From NCBI RefSeq assembly GCF_018332715.1, contig NZ_BOQP01000013.1, positions 62,001-126,000 of the forward strand: a stretch of 64,000 nucleotides of DNA, given 5' to 3'. Shown here piece by piece: positions 8,297-17,130 of this stretch. Position 1 is the stretch's first letter, and every line of letters starts with the position of its first letter. The notes under the pieces are model-generated. The model had not been told where the DNA came from. It made no database searches and saw only the letters and a list, made by a program, of their open reading frames with translations. Position numbers and translations under genes: made by a program. This stretch comes from Winogradskya consettensis (GTDB lineage: Bacteria > Actinomycetota > Actinomycetes > Mycobacteriales > Micromonosporaceae).

Positions 8297-9247
8297 ATGG
8301 GGCGAAACGAGTGGCCGGCACGTCTGCACGTCGTGACCGGCAAGGGCGGCACCGGCAAGACCACCGTCGCGGCCGCCCTGGCGCTGGGTCTCGCCGCGGG
8401 CGGGCATCGCACCCTGCTGGTCGAGGTCGAGGGCCGGCAGGGCATCGCCCAGCTCTTCGGGCTCGAGCCGCTGCCCTACAAGGAGCTGCGGATCGCCACG
8501 CCGCCCAGGGCCGACGGTGAGGTGCGCGCCCTCGCCGTCGACCCCGAGGAGGCGCTGCTCGAATATCTCGACATGTTCTACAAGCTCGGCGCGGCCGGCC
8601 GGGCGCTGCGCAAGATCGGCGCGATCGACTTCGCCACCACGATCGCCCCCGGCCTGCGTGACGTGCTTCTCACCGGCAAGGTCAAGGAGGCCACCACCCG
8701 CTCCGACAGTGGTCGCCGGGCGTACGACGCGGTGGTGCTGGACGCGCCCCCGACCGGCCGGATCGGGCGGTTCCTCAACGTCACGACCGAGACCGCGCGG
8801 CTGGCGAAGATGGGCCCCATCAAGACCCAGAGCGACGGGGTTTCCTCCCTGCTGCGCTCGCCGATCACCTCGGTGCACGTGGTGACGCTCCTCGAGGAGA
8901 TGCCGGTGCAGGAGAGCCTCGACGCGATCGAGGAACTCACCGCGCTCAACATCCCGGTGGGGCGCATCATCGTCAACGGCGCCCGGCCACCGTTGCTCGC
9001 CGGCGCGCGGCTCACCAAGACCGAGCTCAAACGCGGCCTGATCGCGGCCGGCCTGCCGAGCGACCCGGCCTCCGTCGCCGGCCTGCAGTCCGAGGCGAAG
9101 GCGCATCTGACCCGCCGTGAGCTGGAGGAGTCGCTGCGCGCCGAGCTCCTGGAGGCCGACCATCCCGTGGTCGAGCTGCCCCTGCTCGACGGCGGCGTCG
9201 ACCGGGACGGCCTGAATCGGCTCTCAGAACTACTGATGGGTGTCTGA
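8297..9247 (+). CDS. ArsA/Get3-family ATPase, first of a pair
   Basis: 316 aa. The deviant Walker A GKGGTGKTT is at residues ~15-23, with the later family motif VVLDAPPTGR. Proteins of this SIMIBI class include arsenite ATPase ArsA and the tail-anchored-protein chaperone Get3. In mycobacteria the equivalent adjacent pair (Rv3679/Rv3680) has been described as Get3-like, so membrane-protein targeting is as plausible as anion transport. No arsenite-binding Cys triad is evident and no arsB is adjacent. TACTCT at 8284-8289 lies seven bases before ATG without a Shine-Dalgarno, suggesting leaderless translation. Confidence 0.9.
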   Translation: MGRNEWPARLHVVTGKGGTGKTTVAAALALGLAAGGHRTLLVEVEGRQGIAQLFGLEPLPYKELRIATPPRADGEVRALAVDPEEALLEYLDMFYKLGAAGRALRKIGAIDFATTIAPGLRDVLLTGKVKEATTRSDSGRRAYDAVVLDAPPTGRIGRFLNVTTETARLAKMGPIKTQSDGVSSLLRSPITSVHVVTLLEEMPVQESLDAIEELTALNIPVGRIIVNGARPPLLAGARLTKTELKRGLIAAGLPSDPASVAGLQSEAKAHLTRRELEESLRAELLEADHPVVELPLLDGGVDRDGLNRLSELLMGV

Positions 9248-9308
9248 CCCGCCACACTCCGCAGCGCCCTACCCCTCTTCGGATGCCAAGAGTCAGTACG
9301 CTCGAAGC

Positions 9309-10448
9309 GTGGCTGATCAGACCGCTCCGCTCTTGGACGTCGACGCGCTGCTGGCCGACCCGGCCACCCGCATCGTGGTCTGCTGTGGCGCCGGCGGAGT
9401 GGGCAAGACGACCACCGCCGCGGCTCTCGGGCTGCGCGCGGCGGAAGTGCACGGCCGGCGCACGGTCGTGCTGACCATCGACCCGGCCCGCCGGCTCGCC
9501 CAGTCGATGGGCCTGACCGAGCTGGACAACACACCGCGGCAGGTCAAGGGCATCGACACCGAGGCCACCGGCGGCGAGCTGCACGCCATGATGCTCGACA
9601 TGAAGCGGACCTTCGACGAGGTCGTGCAGACGCACACCTCGCCGCAGCGCGCCGCGGAGATCTTCGCCAACCCGTTCTACCAGGCCATGAGCTCGACGTT
9701 CTCCGGCACCCAGGAGTACATGGCGATGGAGAAACTGGGTCAGCTGCGCTCGGCCGACGAGTGGGACCTGATCATCGTCGACACCCCGCCGTCACGCTCG
9801 GCGCTCGACTTCCTCGACGCCCCCGCGCGACTGTCGCGGTTCCTCGACGGCCGGATGCTGCGCATGCTGATGGCGCCCGCGCGCGGCGGGCGGAGCATGT
9901 TCAGCCTGGTCACGGCCTCGTTCGGGGTGTTCTCCCGGGCCGTGCAGAAGATCCTCGGCGCCCAGTTGCTGACCGACCTGTCGGGCTTCGTGGCCGCGCT
10001 CGACTCCATGTTCGGTGGCTTCCGGCAGCGCGCCGACGAGACCTACCGCATCCTGCAGGACCCGCAGACCGCTTTCCTGCTGGTCGCAGCCCCGGAGCGG
10101 GACGCCGTCCGGGAGGCTGCCTATTTCGCCGAGCGGCTGGTGGCCGAGCGCATGCCGCTGGCCGGCCTGGTGCTCAACCGCACGCACGAGGTCGCGTTCG
10201 ACACGATCTCGCTCGCCGAGGCCGAGGCTGCGGCCGCACAGCTGGACGCTGAGGGAGACCAGCAGGTCACCGCGGAGGCGCTGCGGGTGCACGCCGGCCT
10301 GCTCCGGCAGATCGAGCGTGAGGTACGGGTCGCAGCCCGCTTCACCGACGCGTTCCCTCAGGTCCCGGCGGTGGCGGTCACAGCGCAGCCCGCCGATGTC
10401 CATGACGTCGACGGGCTGCGAACGATCGGCACTGCACTCGCGGGATAG
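9309..10448 (+). CDS. ArsA/Get3-family ATPase, second of a pair
   Basis: 379 aa from GTG 9309. The deviant Walker A GAGGVGKTTT is followed by the switch-like LTIDPARRLAQ and the conserved Met-rich segment ELHAMMLDMKRTFDEV, then VDTPPSRSALDF. The frame is open back to a GTG at 9240 inside the previous gene, but GTG 9309 fits the family N-terminus and has TACGCT (9297-9302) six bases upstream, consistent with a leaderless start. It is the likely hetero-partner of the preceding ATPase. It ends one base before the convergent whiB gene. Confidence 0.9.
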   Translation: MADQTAPLLDVDALLADPATRIVVCCGAGGVGKTTTAAALGLRAAEVHGRRTVVLTIDPARRLAQSMGLTELDNTPRQVKGIDTEATGGELHAMMLDMKRTFDEVVQTHTSPQRAAEIFANPFYQAMSSTFSGTQEYMAMEKLGQLRSADEWDLIIVDTPPSRSALDFLDAPARLSRFLDGRMLRMLMAPARGGRSMFSLVTASFGVFSRAVQKILGAQLLTDLSGFVAALDSMFGGFRQRADETYRILQDPQTAFLLVAAPERDAVREAAYFAERLVAERMPLAGLVLNRTHEVAFDTISLAEAEAAAAQLDAEGDQQVTAEALRVHAGLLRQIEREVRVAARFTDAFPQVPAVAVTAQPADVHDVDGLRTIGTALAG

Positions 10449-10449
10449 G

Positions 10450-10752
10450 TCAGCGAGTGGAGACCAACACCTTGTCTGCGCCCTTCTCGCGCAGTGCGGC
10501 CTCGAACATCTTCCGCCAGCTGGCCACATGCGGGTGCCGGCGTAACAGAGCGCGGCGCTCCCGTTCGGTCATGCCTCCCCAGACACCGAATTCAATCCGG
10601 TTGTCCAGCGCATCCGCGAGGCATTCGTAGCGGACCGGGCAGCTGCGGCAGATTCTCTTGGCCACGTTCTGCTCGGCGCCCTGCACGAAAAGCGCGTCAG
10701 GGTCGCCACTCTGACACGCCGCCATGCTGGGCCAGTCGCTGATCATCCCCAT
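10450..10752 (-). CDS. WhiB-family iron-sulfur regulator, WhiB4-like
   Basis: 100 aa from ATG 10752, which has a G-rich ribosome-binding site upstream. The frame remains open further upstream but without WhiB-like sequence. Four Cys (C13, C35, C38, C44) form the C-x21-C-x2-C-x5-C cluster that binds [4Fe-4S], followed by the G-(V/I)-W-G-G turn (GVWGG) and a basic C-terminal segment (RERRALLRRHP) for DNA or sigma contacts. Position between the ArsA pair and a PonA2-like PBP equals that of M. tuberculosis whiB4, a redox-responsive regulator. Orthology is inferred from neighbourhood and motif. Confidence 0.92.
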   Translation of the reverse strand: MGMISDWPSMAACQSGDPDALFVQGAEQNVAKRICRSCPVRYECLADALDNRIEFGVWGGMTERERRALLRRHPHVASWRKMFEAALREKGADKVLVSTR

Positions 10753-11056
10753 CTGTTCACGTCCCCCCTTGCATTCACCCCCTGACGCCCGTTGGCTCAT
10801 GTCCCCCAAGCCGTACAGACGTCGTGCGATAGCTCGCCGGACCATCATGCTCCGTAGTCGGGCGATTACGCAACGTTGTCCCTCAAATACGTATACCTCG
10901 GGAGTTCCGGGCATCCCGTACTGACCGGACGGAGAAAAGTTGCCGTGAATTCTCAGAAATCGTGATGGCCTGACGACTGGCGGTACAGACTCATTCTGGG
11001 CGAACCGTGACCTTCTCGACGCTTGGTCATCGGCGCCTTTCGCGTACCCTGCTCAG
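10753..11056. other. Divergent intergenic region between whiB and the PBP gene
   Basis: About 300 bases with no credible gene. The whiB side holds the G-rich ribosome-binding site. The PBP side holds a candidate leaderless promoter. An open frame runs through on the minus strand but encodes nothing recognisable. Confidence 0.6.
11023..11050 (+). promoter_or_regulatory. Candidate leaderless promoter of the PBP gene
   Basis: TTGGTC at 11023-11028 and TACCCT at 11045-11050 are separated by 16 bases. The GTG start follows six bases after the -10 box, so transcription would begin at or next to the start codon. Confidence 0.5.
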
Positions 11057-13462
11057 GTGACCTCCTGGATGCGCAGACGCGATCACAACATCTTCGCCAA
11101 TGCGACCTCGCTGCTGATCTGTGGCCTGCTCGCGGGCGTTGTCGTCGCCGCGGCGGCGTTCCCGGCGGTGGCGATGTCAGGCCTTGCGGCAAAGGCGGGC
11201 GGCGAAACCTTCGCAAGCCTTCCCAGCGAACTCAAAACGGCCAACACGCCTCAGGTAAGCCGTATCTTCGCTTCCGACAACAAGACGCAGATCGCAGTCT
11301 TCTATGACGAGTTCCGCAGCGAAGTGCCGCTGAAGGACATCTCGAAGAACATGCAGAACGCGATCGTCGCGGCGGAGGACCACGAGTTCTTCGAACACAA
11401 CGGCGTCGACCTCAAGGGCGTCGCCCGCGCGTTCGTCAACAACAAGAGCGGCAAGTCCCAGCAGGGCGCCTCAACGCTCACCATGCAGTACGTCCGAATG
11501 TCGCTGGCCTATTCCGCGACAAATCCGCAGGAAGTCGTCGACGCCACCAAGGACACCCCCAAGCGCAAGATCACCGAGATGAAGTACGCCATGCAGGTCG
11601 AGAAGGAGCTCTCCAAGGAGCAGATCCTGGAGCACTATCTCAACCAGGCGCCCTTCGGAAACGGCTCCTACGGCGTCGCCGCGGCTTCCCAGGTCTACTT
11701 CAAGAAGAAGCCCAAGGATCTCTCGGTCGCCGAGGCAGCGCTGCTGGCGAGCATGGTGAAGGCGCCCACGGCGTTCAACCCGACCACCGCCAGCGGCTAC
11801 CCGCAGGCGCTGGACCGGCGCAACTACGTGCTGAACGACATGCAGGAGCTCGGCTTCATCACCCCCGCCGACTACCAGAAGGCGATCGCGGTCAAGATCA
11901 GCCGCACGGTCCAGCACGTCGGCAACGGCTGCGTCTCGGTCAAGACGAACAGCTGGGGCTTCTTCTGCGACTACTTCTACCGCTGGTGGCTCAGCCGCGA
12001 CGAGTTCGGCAGCACCACGTACGACCGCGAGCGCCGGCTCAAGGGCGGCGGCTACCGCATCCAGACCTCGCTCGACATCAAGGCGCAGAACGCCGCCCGC
12101 GAGAACATCAGCGACGAGATCAAGGACACCAACAAGAACGCGCTGCTGCTCGCCGGCATCCAGCCCGGCACCGGCAAGGTCCGGGCGCTCGCCGCGAACC
12201 GCAAGTTCAAGCTCGACGACGCGAACAACAAGATCTCCTCGGACCCGGCCAAGGCGAAAAAGAAGATCAAGAGCACCTACCCGAACACCACCAACCCGCT
12301 GCTCAGCGGTGGTGGCGACATCAACGGCTACCAGGCCGGCTCGGTGTTCAAGATGTTCACCATGGTGGCGGCGCTGGAGAACGGCTACCCCCTGGCGTAT
12401 TCGATCAACGCCCCGGCGAAGTACATCTCCAAGTACATCGTCGCGCCCGGCCCGTCGACCTGTAACGGCAAGTACTACTGCCCGTCGAACGCGTCCGCCA
12501 GCGAGGCCGGCGTCTTCAACATGTGGACCGGCTTCGGCGCCTCGGTGAACACCTACTTCGTGCCGCTGCAGGAGCGGGTCGGCGCCGAGAAGGTCGTCGA
12601 CGTCGCCAAGCGCTTCGGTGTCCAGTTCCGCGCCAAGCAGGACTACGACTTCGCCAACGACGAAGCCTCCGCACACCAGTGGGGCGCGTTCACCCTGGGC
12701 GTCTCCTCGTCCACGCCGCTCGACATGGCCAACGCGTACGCCACCCTCGCCGGCGACGGCATGTACTGCACCCCGACCCCGGTCGAGCAGATCACCACGA
12801 TCAGCGGCGACAAACTCGACGTCGGCAAGCCGCACTGCACCCGCGCCACCTCACCCGACGTGGCCCGCGCGGCGCTCGACGCCGCCCGCTGCCCGGTCGG
12901 CGACTCGGCTCAGCTCGGCAACTGCCAGGGCCGCACCGCACCCCAGGCCCACGGCATCATCGACCACCCGATCTACGGCAAGACCGGCACCACCGACCAC
13001 GACAAGACCGCCGCCCTGATCATCGGCAGCAGCTCGCTCGCCGTCGCGGGCTACCTGGTCAACCCGGACTGGCAGAACCACACGGACCGCATGGACCACG
13101 CCATCGTCAACCCAGCGGTGTGGAACACGATGAAAGACTTCCTCAAGGGCAAGCCCAAGGTCCAGTTCAAGCGCCCGGGCAGCAAGAAGATCTCCATCGG
13201 CGACCAGCGCTCGATCCCCGACGTCACCTGCGCCACCATCGACAACGCCAAGTCCCGCGTCGAAAGCGCCGGCTTCAGCGCCACGACGGGCCAGGAAGTC
13301 GAGTCCGACTGCCCCAAGGGCACAGCCGCGGGCACCAACCCCAGCGGCCGGACCATCAAGAACGGCTTCGTCAGCATCGAAATCAGCAAGGGCAAAAAAG
13401 AAGACGACAAGAAGGACGACAAGGACAAGCCGGACGACCCGGCTAAGCCTCCTCGTCGGTAG
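11057..13462 (+). CDS. Bifunctional penicillin-binding protein (PonA2-like) with C-terminal PASTA domain
   Basis: 801 aa. A signal-anchor helix lies at ~15-45. The GT51 glycosyltransferase domain (~65-245) contains the catalytic-Glu motif AAEDHEFFEHNG. The transpeptidase domain has the serine motif in GSVFKMF (S-x-x-K), SVN and KTG in YGKTGTT. One PASTA module follows (SIPDVTCATIDNAK onward) and a highly charged Lys/Asp tail. It polymerises and cross-links peptidoglycan outside the membrane; PASTA may bind muropeptides. GTG 11057 is chosen because of the upstream promoter, but an in-frame ATG at 11069 is a close alternative. Neighbouring whiB and metallophosphoesterase match the mycobacterial ponA2 locus. 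Confidence 0.94.
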   Translation: MTSWMRRRDHNIFANATSLLICGLLAGVVVAAAAFPAVAMSGLAAKAGGETFASLPSELKTANTPQVSRIFASDNKTQIAVFYDEFRSEVPLKDISKNMQNAIVAAEDHEFFEHNGVDLKGVARAFVNNKSGKSQQGASTLTMQYVRMSLAYSATNPQEVVDATKDTPKRKITEMKYAMQVEKELSKEQILEHYLNQAPFGNGSYGVAAASQVYFKKKPKDLSVAEAALLASMVKAPTAFNPTTASGYPQALDRRNYVLNDMQELGFITPADYQKAIAVKISRTVQHVGNGCVSVKTNSWGFFCDYFYRWWLSRDEFGSTTYDRERRLKGGGYRIQTSLDIKAQNAARENISDEIKDTNKNALLLAGIQPGTGKVRALAANRKFKLDDANNKISSDPAKAKKKIKSTYPNTTNPLLSGGGDINGYQAGSVFKMFTMVAALENGYPLAYSINAPAKYISKYIVAPGPSTCNGKYYCPSNASASEAGVFNMWTGFGASVNTYFVPLQERVGAEKVVDVAKRFGVQFRAKQDYDFANDEASAHQWGAFTLGVSSSTPLDMANAYATLAGDGMYCTPTPVEQITTISGDKLDVGKPHCTRATSPDVARAALDAARCPVGDSAQLGNCQGRTAPQAHGIIDHPIYGKTGTTDHDKTAALIIGSSSLAVAGYLVNPDWQNHTDRMDHAIVNPAVWNTMKDFLKGKPKVQFKRPGSKKISIGDQRSIPDVTCATIDNAKSRVESAGFSATTGQEVESDCPKGTAAGTNPSGRTIKNGFVSIEISKGKKEDDKKDDKDKPDDPAKPPRR

Positions 13463-13513
13463 CGGTGGGCTTCGGTGGCTTGCACATCGACCTCGTGACG
13501 CGGGCGCGGAAGG

Positions 13514-13966
13514 CTAGCCGAGCTGACGGCGTACTGATGCGGCCACTCGGCCTCCCTCGGCGCGACCGGCCACAGCAGCCTGGGCCGACTTCATGGCCGG
13601 GCCCATCTGTGCCTTGCTGGTGAAACCGCCCGCCGTGAGCGCGTCGCCGACCAGGCTGTCGATCTCCTCGTCGGTCAGCTGGGCCGGGAGGTAGTGAGCG
13701 AGCAGATCACCCTCGGCGGTTTCCTTCTCGGCCTGCTCGGTGCGGCCGGCGTCCTTGAACGCGGTTGCCGCCTCGCGGCGCTTCTTCGCCTCCTTGGTCA
13801 GGACGGCGAGCACCTCGTCGTCTGACAACTCCCGCGCGGCGTTCCCGGAGACCTCGGCGGTGCGGACAGCAGACAACGCCATTCGCAGCGTGGACGTGGT
13901 GAGCTCGTCCCGGCCCTTCATCGCGGTGTGCAGATCATCGGTCAGGCGGTCTTTCAGCGTTCCCAT
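13514..13966 (-). CDS. GatB/YqeY domain protein
   Basis: 150 aa, normal for the YqeY family. It starts MGTLKDRLTDDLHTAMK and contains the family's LAVLTKEAKKRREAA helix and LPAQLTDEEIDSLV. The domain is the tRNA-binding tail module of the amidotransferase subunit GatB. Stand-alone proteins are thought to act in tRNA-related reactions, but the exact role is unknown. Divergent from the metallophosphoesterase: the two starts are 25 bases apart. Confidence 0.9.
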   Translation of the reverse strand: MGTLKDRLTDDLHTAMKGRDELTTSTLRMALSAVRTAEVSGNAARELSDDEVLAVLTKEAKKRREAATAFKDAGRTEQAEKETAEGDLLAHYLPAQLTDEEIDSLVGDALTAGGFTSKAQMGPAMKSAQAAVAGRAEGGRVAASVRRQLG

Positions 13967-13991
13967 GGACGGTCAAACTACTCTTGCCGTC

Positions 13992-14885
13992 ATGCGCAAG
14001 CGCCCCTTTATCACCGCAGCCGCCACGCTGACCGCCGCCGGCGCCGCCACTTTCGCGTACGCCGCCCTGGTCGAACGCAACCTCTTCACCCTGCGCCGCT
14101 TCGACGTCCCGATGCTGGAACCCGACGCCGAGCCCCTGCGCATCCTGCACATCTCCGACCTGCACATGATGCCCGACCAGCGCCGCAAGCAGTCCTGGGT
14201 CGCCGCCCTCGCCGGCACCGACCCCGACCTCGTGGTCGTCACCGGCGACAACATGGCCTCCCCGGACGCCGTCCCGGGCGTCCTGCGCGCCCTGAACCCG
14301 CTGCTGGAAATCCCGGGCGTCTTCGTCTTCGGCTCCAACGACTACCGCGGCCCGGTCTGGAAGAACCCCCTGACCTACGTCTTCGGCAAGGGCGAATACA
14401 TCCAGGGCGTCGACCTCCCCTCGGAAGACCTCCGCGCCGCCCTCACCACCGCAGGCTGGGCCGACCTCAACAACGCCCGCACCACCCTCAAAGCCGGCGG
14501 CCGCACCATCGAATTCGCCGGCGTCGACGACCCCCACATCGACCGCGACGACTACCCCTCGGTGGCAGGCCCCGCCTCCCCGGAAACCGACCTGCACATC
14601 GGCGTCACCCACACCCCGGCCTCCCGCGTCCTCAACCCCATGGCCGCCGACGGCTTCGGCCTCCTCCTGGCCGGCCACACCCACGGCGGCCAGGTCTGCG
14701 TCCCCGCCTACGGCGCCCTGGTCACCAACTGCGACCTCCCCCGAACCATGGCCAAAGGCCTCCACCGCTGGCCCAACTCCAACGCCTTCCTCCACGTCTC
14801 CGCCGGCCTGGGCACCCACCCCACCGCCCCGATCCGCTTCGCCTGCCGCCCCGAAGCCTCCCTCCTCACCCTCATCCCCCGCTGA
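13992..14885 (+). CDS. Membrane-anchored metallophosphoesterase
   Basis: 297 aa. A short N-terminal hydrophobic segment (ITAAATLTAAGAATFAYAAL) suggests an anchor. The calcineurin-type signature is visible: ISDLHMM (metal 1), VVTGDNM (bridging Asp), GSNDY in place of the usual GNHD, and the C-terminal HTHGGQV. The GSND variant is seen in YkuE-like enzymes of this branch. The substrate is unknown. TACTCT (13979-13984) lies seven bases before ATG without a Shine-Dalgarno, suggesting a leaderless mRNA. An in-frame ATG at 13965 would overlap the yqeY start and is less likely. The position after the PBP matches Rv3683. Confidence 0.88.
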   Translation: MRKRPFITAAATLTAAGAATFAYAALVERNLFTLRRFDVPMLEPDAEPLRILHISDLHMMPDQRRKQSWVAALAGTDPDLVVVTGDNMASPDAVPGVLRALNPLLEIPGVFVFGSNDYRGPVWKNPLTYVFGKGEYIQGVDLPSEDLRAALTTAGWADLNNARTTLKAGGRTIEFAGVDDPHIDRDDYPSVAGPASPETDLHIGVTHTPASRVLNPMAADGFGLLLAGHTHGGQVCVPAYGALVTNCDLPRTMAKGLHRWPNSNAFLHVSAGLGTHPTAPIRFACRPEASLLTLIPR

Positions 14886-14889
14886 CCCC

Positions 14890-14911
14890 CCGGTGGCCCC
14901 CGGGCCACCGG
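14890..14911. terminator. Bidirectional hairpin between convergent genes
   Basis: A perfect 10-base inverted repeat (CCGGTGGCCC and its complement) around a two-base centre, placed exactly between two convergent stop codons. No long T-tract is present. Confidence 0.6.
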
Positions 14912-14914
14912 CTC

Positions 14915-15175
14915 TCAGCCCCGCCCCTTGAAAATCCCCCAGACCATCACCGCCGCCGTCACCAGCGTCAGCCCGGCAATCCCACAGATCACAAACAACC
15001 CCGACTGCACCGTACGATCCCCGATCCCGGCCTGAATAGCAGCCACAAGAGCCGCCGCAGCAGTCCCCGCAAACCCGCCCCCGACAGCGAGCGCCGACTT
15101 CGCTACCCCCACCTGGACCTTCACCTCCCCCAAACTCCGCCGAGGCCGCTCCACCCTCACCACTGGCTCACCCAT
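14915..15175 (-). CDS. Small two-helix membrane protein
   Basis: 86 aa. A charged N-terminal third (GEPVVRVERPRRSLGEVKV) precedes two hydrophobic helices (~28-48 and ~58-80) and a short basic C-terminus. I do not recognise a family. The size and topology are holin-like, but that alone is weak evidence. Its start lies about 300 bases before the repeat cluster upstream of the Fic gene and on the opposite strand. Coding is supported by the convergent hairpin and by regular hydrophobic patterning. Confidence 0.6.
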   Translation of the reverse strand: MGEPVVRVERPRRSLGEVKVQVGVAKSALAVGGGFAGTAAAALVAAIQAGIGDRTVQSGLFVICGIAGLTLVTAAVMVWGIFKGRG

Positions 15176-15480
15176 GACCGTTCACTCCACTCCGCGGGTG
15201 TAGAGGTCGCCACCAAGCCATCCAGCCCTCACCATCCGAGGCCCGGTCCCGCCCCACCCAAAGTCATCGAGCAGAGCACTGGCCGGCGACGCACCCAAGT
15301 CGTCCCGTGACTACTTGTCCAATGCTACGGGTCGCACGACTAGACGCAACCCCACCCTGTCCGCGCACGCGCCCATTGACGGCATAGTCACTGGTCAACA
15401 CCCCTGAAACCCAGGCCCAAATTCTTCGCAGACCTGGCAGGCCCCAGCCGAAACCCGGGACCCTCGCTCCAGCTCCCAGC

Positions 15481-15526
15481 CGCTTGCTCCAAATGTTTGG
15501 AGAAACTTGGAGCAAATTTGGAGCAG
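15481..15526. repeat. TTGGAG phased repeat cluster 1
   Basis: Outer arms TTGCTCCAA and TTGGAGCAA are perfect complements. Inside lies the palindrome CTCCAAA-TG-TTTGGAG. Direct TTGGAG half-sites start at 15498, 15508 and 15519, spaced 10 and 11 bases, that is about one helical turn. Confidence 0.85.
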
Positions 15527-15625
15527 CCGACGCCATCACGACCGGCGCCGGACTGAAGGGAAAAGCGCAGCCCAGGACCCCTCAAGAAGCCAAGGTCAGC
15601 GACTCGCCGACTCAGTCTCGCGCGA

Positions 15626-15670
15626 TTTGCTCCAAGAACTTGGAGTAACTTGGAGCAAACTTGGTGCAAG
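15626..15670. repeat. TTGGAG phased repeat cluster 2
   Basis: Same architecture as cluster 1 about 85 bases before the Fic ATG. The inner palindrome is CTCCAAG-AA-CTTGGAG, so both arms changed together relative to cluster 1. Half-sites start at 15640 and 15650, with a variant (TTGGTG) at 15661. Confidence 0.85.
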
Positions 15671-15753
15671 CTGTGGCTGAGGCGATGTTCGACTCCAACG
15701 ACCCTGGGCGCAGCTCGCTTCGACCGACAACAGTCAGCAGGAGATTCGGAGAC

Positions 15754-17106
15754 ATGCAGATACCCGTGCCTCCACCGCCGCTGAACGAGCTACTCGCGCG
15801 CCTGGAGAGCAAAAACTTCTTCGGCAAAATTGTCCAAGATCTTCCATACGGGGTTTCTCAAGGTCGATATCTGCACTGGGACTCCATGCGTCACCGGACA
15901 CCGCCGAACGGCCTCACCCACGACCAGTGGTGGGCGGCAACCAAAATCGCCCGGCTGACGGTCCAGCGACGGCTACCCTTGGCCGACGAGCACGGCAGAT
16001 TCTTCAATTACTGCCTGCCAGACGACGTGATGCGCAACGTCGACTTCGTCATCACCAATACAGGTGGCCGTATCGGACTGAACGAAGAAGTCGCGAACCC
16101 CACCAACAGGGATCAGTATCTCGTCGATTCGCTCATCGAAGAGTCGGTCACCTCCAGCCAGATCGAAGGCGCCTCGACATCCCGGCGGGTGGCACGGGAA
16201 ATGATCCGCTCCGGAAGGCCACCTCGCGACCGCAGCGAAACAATGATTCTGAACAACTTCCGCGCGATGGAGAGAGTCGGAGAACTGCGGCACGAACCGC
16301 TCACCATCGACCTGATCTGCGACCTGCAGCGCATCGTCACGGAAGGCACACTCGACGACCCGGAGTCGGCCGGCAGGTTCCAGACACCCGCGGAAGCACG
16401 GATCGCAGTCTTCGATGACCAGGGAGAACTTCTCCACACTCCGCCACCCGCGGAGACGATCCCCGAACGGATGCAGGCCCTCTGCGACTTCGCCAACGCC
16501 AAGGCCAGCACCGACGGGCCCTATCTTCCCGGAGTTCTGCGTGCGCTGACGATCCATTTCATGATGGGCTACGAGCACCCTTTCGAGGACGGCAACGGCC
16601 GAACGGCGCGCATCCTGTTCTACTGGTCGATGCTCAATCAGGGATTCTGGATCACGGAATTCATCTCCGTTTCCCGGATCCTGAAGGGTGCGCAGGCGAA
16701 GTACGCGAGGTCGTACCTGCTCACCGAGGTGGACGACAACGACCTGACCTACTTCTTCGACTACCACCTCGGCGTCATCCACACCGCCATCGACCACCTG
16801 AACCAATACCTCACGCGCAAGATGGCGGAGGTCAAGGAGCTTCGCACCAAGCTCCGCAACGAGGCTGACTACCTCAACTCCCGGCAGCTCGCCCTCGTGC
16901 AGAACTCACTGAAGCACCCGGATGTCTCGTACTCAGTTCTCTCGCACTCGATGTCGCATCGTGTATCCGGCGAGACCGCGAGGCAGGACCTGGTGGCGCT
17001 CGAACAGGCAAACCTGCTGGAACGACGCCGCGTCGGCAAGCGCTTCGTCTATGCCCCGGTGAGCAACCTCGCCGACGCGATCAAGGACCTCAGCGCAGCC
17101 AGATAG
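15754..17106 (+). CDS. Fic-domain protein (putative AMPylase) with N-terminal inhibitory motif and C-terminal winged helix
   Basis: 450 aa from ATG 15754, chosen because GGAG lies just upstream; the frame is open further upstream. The complete Fic core HPFEDGNGRTAR is at residues 275-286, predicting transfer of AMP (or another nucleotide moiety) to target proteins. An inhibitory (S/T)xxxE(G/N) motif, SSQIEG, is at 134-139, which makes it a self-inhibited class II Fic protein. The last ~65 residues look like a winged helix (GETARQDLVALEQANLLERR), a common C-terminal module of Fic proteins. Codon use is visibly less GC-biased than in neighbours. The gene is bracketed by TTGGAG clusters and lies beside tRNA-Pro, so it is probably acquired. 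The target is unknown. Confidence 0.92.
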   Translation: MQIPVPPPPLNELLARLESKNFFGKIVQDLPYGVSQGRYLHWDSMRHRTPPNGLTHDQWWAATKIARLTVQRRLPLADEHGRFFNYCLPDDVMRNVDFVITNTGGRIGLNEEVANPTNRDQYLVDSLIEESVTSSQIEGASTSRRVAREMIRSGRPPRDRSETMILNNFRAMERVGELRHEPLTIDLICDLQRIVTEGTLDDPESAGRFQTPAEARIAVFDDQGELLHTPPPAETIPERMQALCDFANAKASTDGPYLPGVLRALTIHFMMGYEHPFEDGNGRTARILFYWSMLNQGFWITEFISVSRILKGAQAKYARSYLLTEVDDNDLTYFFDYHLGVIHTAIDHLNQYLTRKMAEVKELRTKLRNEADYLNSRQLALVQNSLKHPDVSYSVLSHSMSHRVSGETARQDLVALEQANLLERRRVGKRFVYAPVSNLADAIKDLSAAR

Positions 17107-17130
17107 CTCGTCCAGCGGGGAGCCCCGGCC

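Larger units (their letters stand above)
15176..15753. other. Intergenic region upstream of the Fic gene with phased repeats
   Basis: About 580 bases without a credible gene. It contains two TTGGAG repeat clusters (15481-15526 and 15626-15670). Minus-strand open frames here translate the repeats into recurring Leu-Leu-Gln-Val or Ser-Lys-x-Leu-Glu-Gln patterns, which reflect the repeats and not real proteins. Confidence 0.65.

Noticed and set aside
15264..15827. Three overlapping minus-strand frames upstream of the Fic gene with repeated Leu-Gln-Val-Ser-Pro patterns
   Set aside because: The repeated peptides come from translating the TTGGAG repeats; starts and ribosome-binding sites are absent.
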